DNA of 64,000 bases from Fontivita pretiosa (GTDB taxonomy: Bacteria > Planctomycetota > Phycisphaerae > Tepidisphaerales > Tepidisphaeraceae), in the NCBI RefSeq assembly GCF_050410795.1, contig NZ_CP191258.1, forward strand, positions 1,488,001 through 1,552,000, read 5' to 3'. Under the pieces are notes generated by a model, which made no database searches, was not told the origin of the DNA, and saw only the letters and a program-made list of their open reading frames with translations. Shown here piece by piece: positions 34,486 through 43,729 of this stretch. Numbering within the stretch: position 1 is the first letter of the stretch; each line of letters opens with the position of its first letter. Position numbers and translations under genes: made by a program.

Positions 34486-36297
34486 TCAGCGGGAAACGTG
34501 TGCACGCGCATCATCGATCGCCCGCTGCATCAGATTCAGCGTATCCACCGTCTTGGGCCAGGCGCAGGATCGTGTCCGATCGATTCGCTGTTGGATCAGA
34601 TCAAGCGTCTTGAGGGCTTTGGCCGTGGCTTCGACATCCGAGGGACGATGCTCACGCAACTCACGCATCAGCTCCCGCAAGCTCAGCAGATCCTGCACCA
34701 GCAGTTCCGGCGCTTCTGCGCCGAAAAACCGATCCCGCACGAGCTGACGTGCCTGCTCATCGGTCAGGGTGGGATTCCACGTGACTTCGCGGAACATGAA
34801 CCCGGTCAGCACGTACGGCAACAGGTCGGTTGGAAACGGGATCTGCTCATAAAAAGACCCTGAATCGAAACCGGGTGAAAAGTCGGCGATCATGCCGTAA
34901 AAACCAGTCCTGGCGGCACGGTTGGCGATCTCGATCATCGCGTCCAGCCGAAGGACCTCATACGGATGCCATCGCATCACCTGTGCCGAAAATGAGCTTG
35001 GTGGCAGTTCAACTCCGCCAGGGCCCGGATATGTCCAACTGCCGCGAGCCTCCATCCACTCGAAGCGGGGGTCGCTGCTCATCTGACGCACGAGCTGGTA
35101 GTAGGCCGGTTCCCTGGCATGCTCGCTGTACCCGATGCTGTAGGCGAAGCGCGCGTGCGGATGGGCCCGCCAGATAGACGCGGCGATCTGGCGCAGCAGG
35201 CTCAACTGCGCCTGGCCGAACTGCCGGCTGCCATGCTCGTCGATGACCTGATTGCAGGTGGGGCATTGGCAGGCGCCGTCCTCGTCGGCCGACTCGATAT
35301 AGACCCCGTCGGCCCGCGGCAGCGCGTCGAACATCTCCGTGTAGTACTCGATCAGGCTCTGACGCACCAGCGGATGTGAAGGGCACAGCGAATGAGTCGC
35401 CGACCCGCTCTTCATCGTCTGCGGCTGCGAGTTGGTGATGAATCGAGTGCCGCACCACCCGCCCAGTCCGCCGCCGATGTACAGCCTCAACCCCCTGTTG
35501 TGTGCGTGTTCGATGATGCTCCGCAGATCCTGGACCGTTCCGATGCGCGTCTGGTCGGTTCGATCGCAGATCTGCTGGCCGTCCATGTTCACGACCTTAT
35601 AAGTCTGCGGGAACTTGCTACTGGGAAAATGCCCGGACATCCAGAAGTAGACGCGATCCATCCCATCGCGGGCAAAACTGTCAAACACCTTCGCCCAGTC
35701 ATCGGCGGTGTACTGGCACTCGTTTCGCCAGATAGTCAGCAGGTACACCGCTCTGCCGGCCATCCATGGCGAGCGGATCAGCGTTCTGGCGGGCGTGCGA
35801 AGCTCGGACCTGGGGCCGTCGATGAGGAAATCGGCCAGATACTGTGCCCCGTTGTAAACTCCGCGCGCAGACCTGGAGACAATCAACAGCCTGGAAACGC
35901 CATGGTCGTCAAGGGGAATGATGGCAAAGCCCTGCTCGTCCAGGAACGCCGTACGGCCGATGGCTTCGTTGCTGTCCTGCACGCCGGGCAGCATCTGTCG
36001 CAACTGCTCCAGCGTTGCCAGCACGATCGTCGGCCGGGGCGGCAGGTGCTTCGCCGGGTCGTCGATTGCTTCGACCGCCGGCCTGGCATCGCCCCAACGG
36101 GCCATGATATCGGCGATGACCTGGCTGGCGCGCTGCATGATGAACCCCGAAGCCGGATCGCCCACCAGCGCAATCGACCAGGACGTCTTTCCATCTTTGG
36201 TCAGAACGATCATCTCCCTGGCAGTTTGCCCCGCAGCGCCGCAGCAGCATGCACCCAGGACGACGAGCGTAACGACCGCGCCTCTCAGCCTCGCCAT
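34486..36297 (-). CDS. secreted glycoside-hydrolase-like TIM-barrel protein
   Basis: A 603-residue protein with a signal peptide containing cysteines (MARLRGAVVTLVVLGACCCG, perhaps a lipoprotein). The start is the ATG at 36297, with CCAGGAGG upstream. Residues about 25-135 resemble the non-catalytic N-terminal domain of alpha-glucuronidases and GH20 hexosaminidases. A barrel-like segment follows with MDRVYFWMSGHF, LRLYIGGGLGGW, a candidate acid pair in DGVYIESADEDGACQCPTCN, and FAYSIGYSEH. The CQCPTC cluster is often seen in bacterial proteins of this broad group. The substrate glycan is unknown. It is a single gene next to tRNA-Ser. Confidence 0.8.
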   Translation of the reverse strand: MARLRGAVVTLVVLGACCCGAAGQTAREMIVLTKDGKTSWSIALVGDPASGFIMQRASQVIADIMARWGDARPAVEAIDDPAKHLPPRPTIVLATLEQLRQMLPGVQDSNEAIGRTAFLDEQGFAIIPLDDHGVSRLLIVSRSARGVYNGAQYLADFLIDGPRSELRTPARTLIRSPWMAGRAVYLLTIWRNECQYTADDWAKVFDSFARDGMDRVYFWMSGHFPSSKFPQTYKVVNMDGQQICDRTDQTRIGTVQDLRSIIEHAHNRGLRLYIGGGLGGWCGTRFITNSQPQTMKSGSATHSLCPSHPLVRQSLIEYYTEMFDALPRADGVYIESADEDGACQCPTCNQVIDEHGSRQFGQAQLSLLRQIAASIWRAHPHARFAYSIGYSEHAREPAYYQLVRQMSSDPRFEWMEARGSWTYPGPGGVELPPSSFSAQVMRWHPYEVLRLDAMIEIANRAARTGFYGMIADFSPGFDSGSFYEQIPFPTDLLPYVLTGFMFREVTWNPTLTDEQARQLVRDRFFGAEAPELLVQDLLSLRELMRELREHRPSDVEATAKALKTLDLIQQRIDRTRSCAWPKTVDTLNLMQRAIDDARAHVSR

Positions 36298-36382
36298 CGA
36301 ATCGCCTCCTGGAGGAATCCAGGCTCCTGCGGCCATCGCTCGGGTGGCATCGTCGGCCCGACTCTGATGTGCAACCGGATAA

Positions 36383-36471
36383 CGGAGAGGGCGGGATTCG
36401 AACCCGCGATCGGGTTTAAGCCCGATACAGCATTTCCAGTGCTGCTCCTTCGGCCACTCGGACACCTCTCC
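36383..36471 (-). tRNA. tRNA-Ser (GGA)
   Basis: An 89-nucleotide class II tRNA. The acceptor stem is GGAGAGG/CCTCTCC with discriminator G, and the anticodon loop is CTGGAAA, giving anticodon GGA for UCC/UCU codons. The long variable arm (TATCGGGCTTAAACCCGATCG region) is typical for Ser. The T-loop is GTTCGAATC. The 3' CCA is not encoded. Confidence 0.97.
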
Positions 36472-36564
36472 GGAACCTTCCTAAGCGTAGCAGGTGAGAC
36501 AGGCCGGCTCAACCTGAGCGATGTATCGGCGGCCTGGTGGTTTTGCACGCCGCGCCGCCGCGGC

Positions 36565-37242
36565 TTACCCGCCGGATCGTTTCATCCTGCCGACTTCGAT
36601 ATCCGCCTGCCGCGTCGGCTCGGGAATGCGATATCGCGTGCAGCAGGCCAGCACGAGCTGCCGCGCCGATTCCAGATCCACCCGATGCCCGATGCTGACG
36701 AACAGCGGACGCGTGTTATCACGCGTGCGAAGAACGATCCCGATCAGCTCCTGGCCATCCATCAGCGGCTCGGTTGAACCTGCCTCGGCGGGCGGGTCGT
36801 GATAGGTTCCGATCAACCGGCTCTTGGCCACGCCCACACCCGGCATGTCCAGCATGATCGAGACGTGTGATGCAAGCCCGCAACGGCGGGGATGTGCGTA
36901 GCCCTGCCCGTCGAAACAGATCACGCCGAACGGATGCTTCAGTTTGCCGATGGCCGCCAGGACGGCTGGCCCCTCGCGGAAGCTGAGAAACCCCGGCACA
37001 TAGGGAAACTCCGCCCGGTGCCTGGCGTGCACGACCTCGACGATCTGCTGCTTCAATCGATCATAGACGACGGCGGCGGCAAAGACGACGGTCTTATCCG
37101 CCGAGAACGCCGCATCCACGCCGGCGACAAACCGCGGCAGCGGCCGCAGGGGCGCGACGATCAGCCGCCGGCGCAGCTCATTCTGCGTCGCCTTCCACTG
37201 CTCGATGATCCGCGACCAGTCCGGGTCGAGTTTGCCGCGCAT
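36565..37242 (-). CDS. nfi: endonuclease V
   Basis: A 225-residue DNA repair nuclease that cuts near deaminated adenine (inosine). Start ATG 37242 (MRGKLDPDW); an in-frame ATG at 37284 would overlap the divergent gene start. The catalytic residues are in FVAGVDAAFS (Asp), PGFLSFREGP (Glu) and ICFDGQGYAHPRRCGLASHVS (Asp and the DNA-binding loop). A final NTRPLFVSIGHRVDLESA is also conserved. It is divergent from the DUF6504-like gene, a pairing that would share a very short promoter. Confidence 0.95.
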   Translation of the reverse strand: MRGKLDPDWSRIIEQWKATQNELRRRLIVAPLRPLPRFVAGVDAAFSADKTVVFAAAVVYDRLKQQIVEVVHARHRAEFPYVPGFLSFREGPAVLAAIGKLKHPFGVICFDGQGYAHPRRCGLASHVSIMLDMPGVGVAKSRLIGTYHDPPAEAGSTEPLMDGQELIGIVLRTRDNTRPLFVSIGHRVDLESARQLVLACCTRYRIPEPTRQADIEVGRMKRSGG

Positions 37243-37282
37243 CTTGCCGCCAGGTGTGAGATAATCGGGGCTGAAGGCGAGC

Positions 37283-37594
37283 ATGTCCACCGGTGATTTT
37301 ATCTGCGAACCGCTGGAGCCGATCCCCGGTACCGCCGATGCCAGCTTGATGTCGCGTGGCGAGCCGGGTTTGCCGCGGCGATTCGTCTGGCGCGATCGCG
37401 AACACACCGTCCGCCACGTGCTGCGGATGTGGAAATCCAGCGGTCGCGAGCGCGGCGGGGTCGAAATCTACCTCCGCCGGCATTGGTACGAAATCGTCAC
37501 CGACACCGGCCTGAAGATGACCATCTACTGCGACCGCCAGGCGCGGGATCGCAAGCGGCCCAAGGCCAGGTGGTGGGTGTATACGGTCGCGTAA
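37283..37594 (+). CDS. DUF6504-like small protein
   Basis: A 103-residue basic protein: ICEPLEPIP, then LPRRFVWRDREHTVRHVLRMW, a YLRRHWYEIVTDTGLKMTIYCDR strand region, and WWVYTVA at the end. This order matches small proteins of the DUF6504 type known from actinobacteria and others. Some members sit near DNA polymerase IV or repair genes, so its position 40 bases from endonuclease V may be meaningful. Its biochemical role is unknown. Confidence 0.75.
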   Translation: MSTGDFICEPLEPIPGTADASLMSRGEPGLPRRFVWRDREHTVRHVLRMWKSSGRERGGVEIYLRRHWYEIVTDTGLKMTIYCDRQARDRKRPKARWWVYTVA

Positions 37595-37741
37595 GCATCC
37601 CGGCGGCGTATTCGTCATCGTTTCCGTTACGACGGCAGAATCCGAATCCTCGACTTGCCCCGTTTCCGACGATACTCTTAACAGGCCCCGACTTTCGGGG
37701 CTGTGCTTGCGCTGGTGGTCTGCTGCTGGAGAGCCTGTAGC

Positions 37742-39223
37742 GTGTCGCGAATCCTGCTGTTGCTGGTCATCGTCCTGTGGATGTGCCGCACGCAAGTGCC
37801 CAGCTTCCAGCGGCCAATGGGCTACTCGCAGGGGGCAGGGCTGTTTGTCGCGGGTCTGCTGCTGGTTGTCCTGTTCATGGGACTATGGAGCCGCGTGCTG
37901 GCGCGGCACGTCCGCGGCGAAACGCTGCATCGCAGCCTCCAGCGTTTCCACAAGTCCATGTTCGTCGCCCGTCTGTTGATCCCTGTGTGGTTCGGCGTGG
38001 CGATCTTCGCGCTGGGATGGGGTGAGCTGGTCTCGCGAATGCTCGGGCCGATTGACCGCTGGCCGGTCGATCTGCCGGGCGTGATCGTGGGGACGCTGCC
38101 GGCGTTTCTGGCCTGGATGGCGCTGTGGTGGGCGCAGTTTCCCGCCGACCGGGCGCTGCGCGAGCAAAGCACTATCATCGCCCTGAACGAGGGTTTGCCG
38201 GTCCGTTCTCCGCCGACTTTCTGGAGCTACTTTTCCGCCAACGTGCGGCTCCAGGTGTTGTTCACGGTCGTGCCGGTGGCGCTGATCATTCTGGCGCATG
38301 ATTTGGCATCGCTGGGATTGTGGAAGTGGGGTCGCGTGGACCTGCGCTCCCCCGTGCCGGCAACTTCCAGGATCATGATGATCGAGCTGGGGGTGCAGCT
38401 CGCTTCCATCGGACTGGTGGTCTTCTTCGCGCCCGAAGTCCTGCGAAGAGTGCTGCATACCGAGCCGCTGCCTGATTCGCCCCTGCGAAGACGCCTGGAA
38501 GAGTTGTGTCGCCGCACCGGCCTGGAGTATCGGGAAATCCTCTTGTGGAAAACCAATTACTACGTCTGCAATGCCGCGGTCATGGGGCTGACCCGACGCA
38601 TGCGCTACATCCTGCTTTCCGACATGCTGATCGAGACCATGACCGACCGGCAGATCCAGGCCGTGTTCGCGCATGAAATCGGCCACGTGAAGCACTGGCA
38701 CATGGGATGGTACGTGGTGCTGTTCGCGACGCTGCTGCTGGCCTGCTTTGGTCCGGGGCAACTGCTCGACGAGCAGCTCAACCGCCTGCCCCTGCCCGCC
38801 TGGGCGTCGCTGGATGCACTCAAGGGCGCCGTCGCGTTCATGGGCATCGGGGGCTTTTTCATGCTCTTCGGGTACGTGAGCCGCTCGTTCGAGCGCCAGG
38901 CGGATCTGTTTGCCGCCCGGACGATGCAGGCACTGGAGAATCCGCCCGCTTCGATGCACGCATCGGCGTCGCTGGAGCCTCACGGCGCCGCGGCTTTTAT
39001 CGCCGCTCTGTACCGCGTCGCGATGGTGAACAACATCCCGATCTCGGCCAGGAACTTCACGCACGGCAGCATCGCCCAGCGCGTGCGGTATCTGCAATCG
39101 CTCAGCAGCAATCCGGCCGCGGCGCTGCGCTTTGACCGCGCCATGTCTCTGCTCAACGCGTCGTTGCTCTTCGCGCTGCTGAGCTGCGGCGCGTGGGTGC
39201 TGGTCGCGTTGACGGTGCGGTAA
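37742..39223 (+). CDS. M48-family membrane zinc metalloprotease
   Basis: A 493-residue protein starting at a GTG (37742) with GGAG upstream; an earlier GTG at 37703 lies inside a GC-rich hairpin (37683-37701) and is less likely. Four or five N-terminal membrane segments precede the active site AVFAHEIGHVKHW (HExxH at 311-315). Two more segments and the third-ligand motif SRSFERQADLFAAR follow, as in HtpX/Ste24-type proteases. It probably degrades misfolded membrane proteins or processes a membrane substrate. The C-terminus has one more hydrophobic helix. Confidence 0.9.
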   Translation: MSRILLLLVIVLWMCRTQVPSFQRPMGYSQGAGLFVAGLLLVVLFMGLWSRVLARHVRGETLHRSLQRFHKSMFVARLLIPVWFGVAIFALGWGELVSRMLGPIDRWPVDLPGVIVGTLPAFLAWMALWWAQFPADRALREQSTIIALNEGLPVRSPPTFWSYFSANVRLQVLFTVVPVALIILAHDLASLGLWKWGRVDLRSPVPATSRIMMIELGVQLASIGLVVFFAPEVLRRVLHTEPLPDSPLRRRLEELCRRTGLEYREILLWKTNYYVCNAAVMGLTRRMRYILLSDMLIETMTDRQIQAVFAHEIGHVKHWHMGWYVVLFATLLLACFGPGQLLDEQLNRLPLPAWASLDALKGAVAFMGIGGFFMLFGYVSRSFERQADLFAARTMQALENPPASMHASASLEPHGAAAFIAALYRVAMVNNIPISARNFTHGSIAQRVRYLQSLSSNPAAALRFDRAMSLLNASLLFALLSCGAWVLVALTVR

Positions 39224-39249
39224 ATCGCGCCGCCGCTGACCATGCCTTC

Positions 39250-41226
39250 TCATCCATCGGCCCCCACCGTCGCCGGTATCAGCTTCGGCTCGGTTGATTC
39301 CGCCGCAGGCAGGATTACCTGAACCGCAATCTCCGCCGGCAGGAGCGACTCCAGCCGTCGCTGAAAGTGCCCCTTGATCAGGTGATACACGGCGCCGCGG
39401 CGGCTGGTGCCGATCAGGACCCTGGCGCATCCGTAGATCGCCGCGTTTTCCGCCAGCAGCTCGGCGGCATCCTCGCCGGTGTCGTAGACCGGCAACACGG
39501 GCACACCCGCGGCGTGCGCCAGCTCCAGATATCGCGAAAAGGTCCGCTGCGCCGCCACGTCCGTCTGGAGCGTCAGCTTCGGCTCGCTGCCATATTTGTA
39601 CGAGAGATGAACCTCGCGGATGAAGCAGACGACCAGCACCGCGCCGGCGTTGCGTGCTTCCAGCAGCGCCGCCGGCGCCAACGCCTCCGATCCGTATGTG
39701 CCGACCAGCAGCTTCGTTCGCGTCCACACGTCCGCGGGAAGCTGCTCGCGAACCGCCTGCTCCAGCAGCGTCGGTTTCGCGCCCGCGCGGCGGGCAAGCC
39801 ACCTGGTGGCGCTGCGCGCCGTCAGGCCCACGACCATCACGATGGCAACGAACGCCAGGGCATGCAGCTTCGTGATCGCCAGCGTCGCCCAGATCGCCAA
39901 CAACACACCGCCAAGCAGCAGCATCGGCCCTTTTCGCCGCAGGCGGCGCAGGCGCGGGTGGATCGAGCAGAGCGTGACGTTGATGGCGACGGCGCCGATC
40001 ACGCCGATCGCATACAGCGCCGCCAGCGATTCCAGGTCGTGGCTGAGCAGCAGCACGATCGCCGGCACCGCCCCCGCGAGCAGCGCCGGTGCCCACGGCA
40101 CGCCGAAGCGATTCAGCTTCAGCATGAACTGCGGCAGCTCGCCGTCGCGGGCCATCAGATACTGCACGGAGATCATGTCGGTGATGGCGGTGTTGGTGGC
40201 CGAGAGAAGCAGCAGCCCGCCGAGGATCCGTACCGCCCACTCCGCCCAGTGACCCACGTAATGCGCGCTGAGGAATGCAAGCATGTCGTTGGTGTGCGCC
40301 TGTCGCGCCAGTGGGTAGATCGCCAGCATCGCCACCGCCAGCAGCAGGTTGAAGACTGCCACTTCGCCGGTGACGGTCCAGATTGCCCTGCGCGCCGTAT
40401 GGGCGACGGGCTTCTGCATCACGCCGGTGAGGTTCGCGATCGCTTCGACTCCCGACAGCGCCAGCACGATCGAGACGAACGCGATCCATAACTGGGTCGG
40501 ATGGTTCTCCAGCGTCTGGGCCAGCGGAGGGATCCGCAGCGACAACTCTGCCCACGGCACCTGCGGCAGGGCAAAGCTCGTGATCAGCAGCGTGATGAAC
40601 ACCATCCCCACCGCCGCCGCGATCGCGAACCCTCCGGTGTGCTTCGGACCCATCAGGTTGAAAATGCCGATCAGACCGATGGCGATGATCGCCCACAGTC
40701 CGGGCGAATCCCAGGCGAGCAGTTGCGCGGCGTGCGACTCGGCGCCGCCTGCGGATTGCACCTGAAGCGCATGCCCGGCGTCCACGATGTCGCCGCTGCT
40801 TTCCAGCGCCTGCTGCACCTGCGCGTGGCGCGTCAGCGGCAGGCCGAAGTAATGGAACGCTTCCAGCGCGCTCAGCGAGGCGGTGACGGTGTAATCCGCG
40901 AACAGCAGCAGCGCGCCGATGACCGCCAGCGTGCGGCTGCGCTTTTTGGCCGCCGTGTACACTCCGCCGCCGTCGGGGTAGATCCGGCAGATCTGCGTAT
41001 ACGCCCATCCCACGGCCAGGATCAGCACGCTCATCGCCAGGATCAGCCAGAAACTGGTCCGCCCGGCGAACAAAAACGCCAGCCCCAGCACATAGAGGCG
41101 GCTGGTGCCCCAGTCGCCAAACAGAAGCCCCGCCGACTGAAGCCAGCCGACGTTCCGCGGGCGCTGACTGGAAAGCAGCGCCAGGGCGGCGGGCATTCGC
41201 CCGCGCCCGTTGCCAGTGTTGTTCAT
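39250..41226 (-). CDS. KimA-like APC-family potassium transporter with C-terminal USP-like domain
   Basis: A 658-residue protein. Residues about 25-460 form a 12-segment APC transporter with YPDGGGVYTAA, LSGVEAIANLTGV, LLSATNTAITDMISVQYLMARDGELP and LYAIGVIGAVAIN, resembling KimA/YdaO. Residues about 475-640 form a cytoplasmic USP-like domain (LLVGTYGSEALAPAALLEARNAGAVLVVCFIREV; VLIGTSRRGAVYHLIKGHFQ). A c-di-AMP riboswitch lies about 200 bases upstream on the same strand; in Bacillus this RNA shuts off KimA when potassium is high. Potassium uptake is therefore the best guess, although the transporter family alone would allow amino acids. The start could also be the ATG at 41196. Confidence 0.85.
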   Translation of the reverse strand: MNNTGNGRGRMPAALALLSSQRPRNVGWLQSAGLLFGDWGTSRLYVLGLAFLFAGRTSFWLILAMSVLILAVGWAYTQICRIYPDGGGVYTAAKKRSRTLAVIGALLLFADYTVTASLSALEAFHYFGLPLTRHAQVQQALESSGDIVDAGHALQVQSAGGAESHAAQLLAWDSPGLWAIIAIGLIGIFNLMGPKHTGGFAIAAAVGMVFITLLITSFALPQVPWAELSLRIPPLAQTLENHPTQLWIAFVSIVLALSGVEAIANLTGVMQKPVAHTARRAIWTVTGEVAVFNLLLAVAMLAIYPLARQAHTNDMLAFLSAHYVGHWAEWAVRILGGLLLLSATNTAITDMISVQYLMARDGELPQFMLKLNRFGVPWAPALLAGAVPAIVLLLSHDLESLAALYAIGVIGAVAINVTLCSIHPRLRRLRRKGPMLLLGGVLLAIWATLAITKLHALAFVAIVMVVGLTARSATRWLARRAGAKPTLLEQAVREQLPADVWTRTKLLVGTYGSEALAPAALLEARNAGAVLVVCFIREVHLSYKYGSEPKLTLQTDVAAQRTFSRYLELAHAAGVPVLPVYDTGEDAAELLAENAAIYGCARVLIGTSRRGAVYHLIKGHFQRRLESLLPAEIAVQVILPAAESTEPKLIPATVGADG

Positions 41227-41427
41227 AGAAACCGAATGCGATGCGAACCGGCGTAACCCCATCCGCCGCCTTCAAGGTACCGACGGACAGCGCGGTTCAA
41301 AACGCACAGCGAACGGCTCTTGGCGGAGTGGGTGTTGTCAGACACCGACGCGGCAACGCGACGGTTCACTCCCGGGTGAGCGCGACGTTGTGCCCTTTCA
41401 TGTCCGGGAAGCTGCACGAGCCTTCCC

Positions 41428-41578
41428 TTGCCTACGGGGTTAGCTGACGGGCTGGAGCATGAAAGTGCTCTGGGGCTTTTGTCAGCCCCTTCGCCCCTGG
41501 TGCCGGGAGACTACACACCCGACACCCCTGGGTCCCCCGCGTCCCGGAACCGGCTGGGCTCCAGAACCTCGGCGGTCA
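41428..41578 (-). promoter_or_regulatory. c-di-AMP riboswitch (ydaO/yuaA, RF00379-type)
   Basis: Reading the minus strand, the consensus blocks occur in the right order. CGCCGAGG is the 5' P1 side (complement of 41568-41575). GGGGGACCCA lies at 41538-41529 and CAGGGGCGAAG near 41500. CCCGTCAGCTAACCCCGTAGGC ends at 41430, a near match to the 3' consensus that closes P1. A hairpin with arms GGGAAG/CTTCCC (41427-41406) follows and may belong to the expression platform. The downstream gene is a KimA-like transporter, the classic target of this RNA. Confidence 0.93.
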
Positions 41579-41699
41579 CATTGAGCCGAATAGCCTAGAC
41601 CTCCCGTGCGCCTTGTCAATCGGGAATACAACCAAAACGGTGTGGGCACAACACCGATGCCAGATTGCAACTTCGGCTCACGGCATTGGTTATGCGGCA

Positions 41700-42485
41700 C
41701 TACGTTGACCTGTTTGCTCTGGCTTGTTTCATCGCCGCGGAAATCCGCTGGCAGGCGGCGGCCAGCAGCCACTCATCACCACCCAACAACAGCAGGCCGA
41801 ACCCCTGGTCGATGTGCTTGCGGATGTTGGCCGGGTCGCTCGCGTCGCCCCACAGCGCCGTTCCCGCCCACTTGCCGGCGCTGCGGGCTGCCGACACCAC
41901 CTTCTGCATCGCCTGCTGCACCTTCGCGTGTTGCGTCAGCAGCGGCACGCCCAGCGAGAGGCTCAGGTCGGCCGGGCCGATCATGCACGTCTCCACCCCG
42001 TCCACCGCGAAGATCGCCTCGATGTTCTCAATGGCTTTGGCGCTTTCGATGATCGGTATGAAGAGGATCTGGTCGTCGGCACGGGCGAAGTAGGAACTGT
42101 CCAGTCCATACTGATACGCTCGCGCCGGCCCAAATCCGCGGATGCCCCGCGGAGGATAGCGACAGGCGCGCACAGCGGCCTCGGCGTCGGCGGGCGTCTC
42201 GATGAACGGCACCAGCACGCCCTGCGCCCCCATGTCCAGATACAGCCGGATCAGGTCTGGATCATTTTTGGGCACACGTACGATGGGGGTGGCCCCGCCC
42301 GCCGCCATCGCCTGAAGCTGCAATTGAATCCCCACCGGCGTTTGGGGTGCGTGCTCCGAATCGATCGAGAGCCAGTCAAACCCCGCCAGGCTGAACAGCT
42401 CCGCGATGGCCGGACATCCAAGCCGAAGCTGCGCCCCGAAAGCCGGCTGGCCGGATCTCAGTAGCCGCTGGATCTTGTTGGACAT
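41700..42485 (-). CDS. HpcH/HpaI aldolase family protein
   Basis: A 261-residue class II pyruvate aldolase. Family marks are LGCPAIAELFSLAGFDWLSIDSEHAPQ with the metal/His region, GAQGVLVPFIETPADAEAAVRACRYPPRGIRGFGP (catalytic Arg in the RGIRG loop), and IPIIESAKAIENIEAIFAVDGVETCMIGPADLSLSLG, with the metal-binding Glu and Asp. Members cleave 4-hydroxy-2-oxo acids such as 2-keto-3-deoxy sugar acids to pyruvate and an aldehyde. The enolase-superfamily gene at 44271 could supply such keto acids. It has a separate promoter and is not part of an obvious operon. Confidence 0.9.
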   Translation of the reverse strand: MSNKIQRLLRSGQPAFGAQLRLGCPAIAELFSLAGFDWLSIDSEHAPQTPVGIQLQLQAMAAGGATPIVRVPKNDPDLIRLYLDMGAQGVLVPFIETPADAEAAVRACRYPPRGIRGFGPARAYQYGLDSSYFARADDQILFIPIIESAKAIENIEAIFAVDGVETCMIGPADLSLSLGVPLLTQHAKVQQAMQKVVSAARSAGKWAGTALWGDASDPANIRKHIDQGFGLLLLGGDEWLLAAACQRISAAMKQARANRST

Positions 42486-42568
42486 GGACCTGCTACTCCT
42501 GCTCGTCTGCTGCTGAAGAGGCGATTCGTATCGGGCCAGCCGCGGGGGCTTCTGGCGGATTGATTTTC

Positions 42569-42597
42569 TTGACAGTTAATCATATTAGCGATAAATT
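42569..42597 (+). promoter_or_regulatory. candidate sigma-70-type promoter
   Basis: TTGACA (42569-42574) and TAAATT (42592-42597) are 17 bases apart in an AT-rich island inside GC-rich surroundings. It faces the prepilin-like gene at 42761. Confidence 0.45.
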
Positions 42598-42760
42598 TTC
42601 AAAATTATTGAGTTTCCTGCGGCCGCGTGCTTCTCGGTTCGTTCGCATCTCAGCTCGGTTGTCGGCGGCGCGGAAACCTGGCCGAGGCGCAAAATCGACC
42701 ATGCGTCGCTTCGGCGCGCCCCGCAAGCCAGCGGCGCCAAACCGCTCGAGGAGGTCTGAC

Positions 42761-43675
42761 ATGTCCGTTTGCCCCGCTCGCGGATCGTCCGCTCACTCAC
42801 GACGGGATTCTCATCACGCACGCACGCGTGCCGCCTTTACACTGGTCGAATTGCTGGTGGTCATCGGGATCATTGCCGTGTTGATCAGTGTGCTGCTGCC
42901 CACGCTCTCCTCAGCACGCATGTCGGCCAGCAGAGTCAAGTGTCTAAGCAACCAGCGGCAGCTTGCTGTGGCACTTTACAACTATGCAACTGACAACAAG
43001 GGACGCTATCCGCCATTGCTTCGAGATCCCCGAAGTCCCACCGGGGGCATGAACGCCTCGTTGACCTGGTACTTGTGGTACTACGAAGCACAACAGGGAT
43101 GGGCCAGCGGTGGCGCCTACGGCATGACGGATCGTGGCTGGCTGGGGCTGGGGCATCTGGTCCGCCGCGGATACATCAAAGACCCGCAGGCGTTCTATTG
43201 CCCGGACATGCGGGAAGAACGATTCACCTATCCAACCGGATGGGAAGGCTGGGGACAGGCCACCGGCGGCACAGGCCGCGATCGCAAATCCGTCGGCTAT
43301 CTCTATCGGATCTTCGACCAGGCCGCGCCGCCATACATCACGGTTGAAGAAACCATCAAGACCATGAATCTGAGGCTGGGGAGATTTAAAGGCAGAATTG
43401 CCCTGACGGCGGACATCTTCTACGCCTGGCCGCATTTCCCCAAGCCTTACGGCGTGAATGTCTGCTGGTCGGATGGCAGCGCTTCGTTCGTCGAGTTGAG
43501 CCGGTATGATTACGAAGTCGCCGTCGGACGCCAGTATTACGGCGGCGCCGGCGGGGTCGATGCCTACTGCTACTTCTTCTGGCGAGCCCTGGAAACCGGC
43601 AACTTCAAGGACTTTTCCAGAAAAGTGGCGGCCAAAGACTGGAACAGCCTTCGCGCGCAGTATCCGCCCATCTAA
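42761..43675 (+). CDS. prepilin-type N-terminal cleavage/methylation domain protein (pseudopilin)
   Basis: A 304-residue protein. AGGAGG six bases before the ATG at 42761 fixes the start. A ~25-residue basic leader precedes the cleavage motif RAAFTLVELLVVIGIIAVLI, with the Glu at +5 of the mature protein, then VLLPTLSSARMSASRVKCLSNQRQLAVALYNYATDNKGRYPP. This is the large planctomycete pseudopilin family. The C-terminal domain has CPDM and NVCWSDGSASFVEL, comparable to the H-x9-DG end of DUF1559-type proteins. Processing by a PilD peptidase and surface or periplasmic placement are expected. The role is unknown. Confidence 0.9.
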   Translation: MSVCPARGSSAHSRRDSHHARTRAAFTLVELLVVIGIIAVLISVLLPTLSSARMSASRVKCLSNQRQLAVALYNYATDNKGRYPPLLRDPRSPTGGMNASLTWYLWYYEAQQGWASGGAYGMTDRGWLGLGHLVRRGYIKDPQAFYCPDMREERFTYPTGWEGWGQATGGTGRDRKSVGYLYRIFDQAAPPYITVEETIKTMNLRLGRFKGRIALTADIFYAWPHFPKPYGVNVCWSDGSASFVELSRYDYEVAVGRQYYGGAGGVDAYCYFFWRALETGNFKDFSRKVAAKDWNSLRAQYPPI

Positions 43676-43729
43676 TCGATGGTCGACTGCGGCGCTGCCA
43701 CAAACCCTTCGTTGCTCACTGGTGCACCA

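Noticed and set aside
36383..36471. Genomic island insertion at tRNA-Ser
   Set aside because: No integrase, no direct repeat of the tRNA 3' end and no composition change are seen around the tRNA.
37683..37701. GGCCCCGA/TCGGGGCT hairpin as a terminator of the DUF6504-like gene
   Set aside because: The stem is short, has a three-base loop and no T run, and lies just before the M48 start. It may affect that gene's translation, but termination is not supported.
37883..41275. 1130-codon open frame on the minus strand
   Set aside because: It runs antisense to the M48 protease and out of frame through the KimA-like gene. Its composition (Arg, Gln, His, Gly runs) is typical of a GC-rich shadow frame, with no domain.
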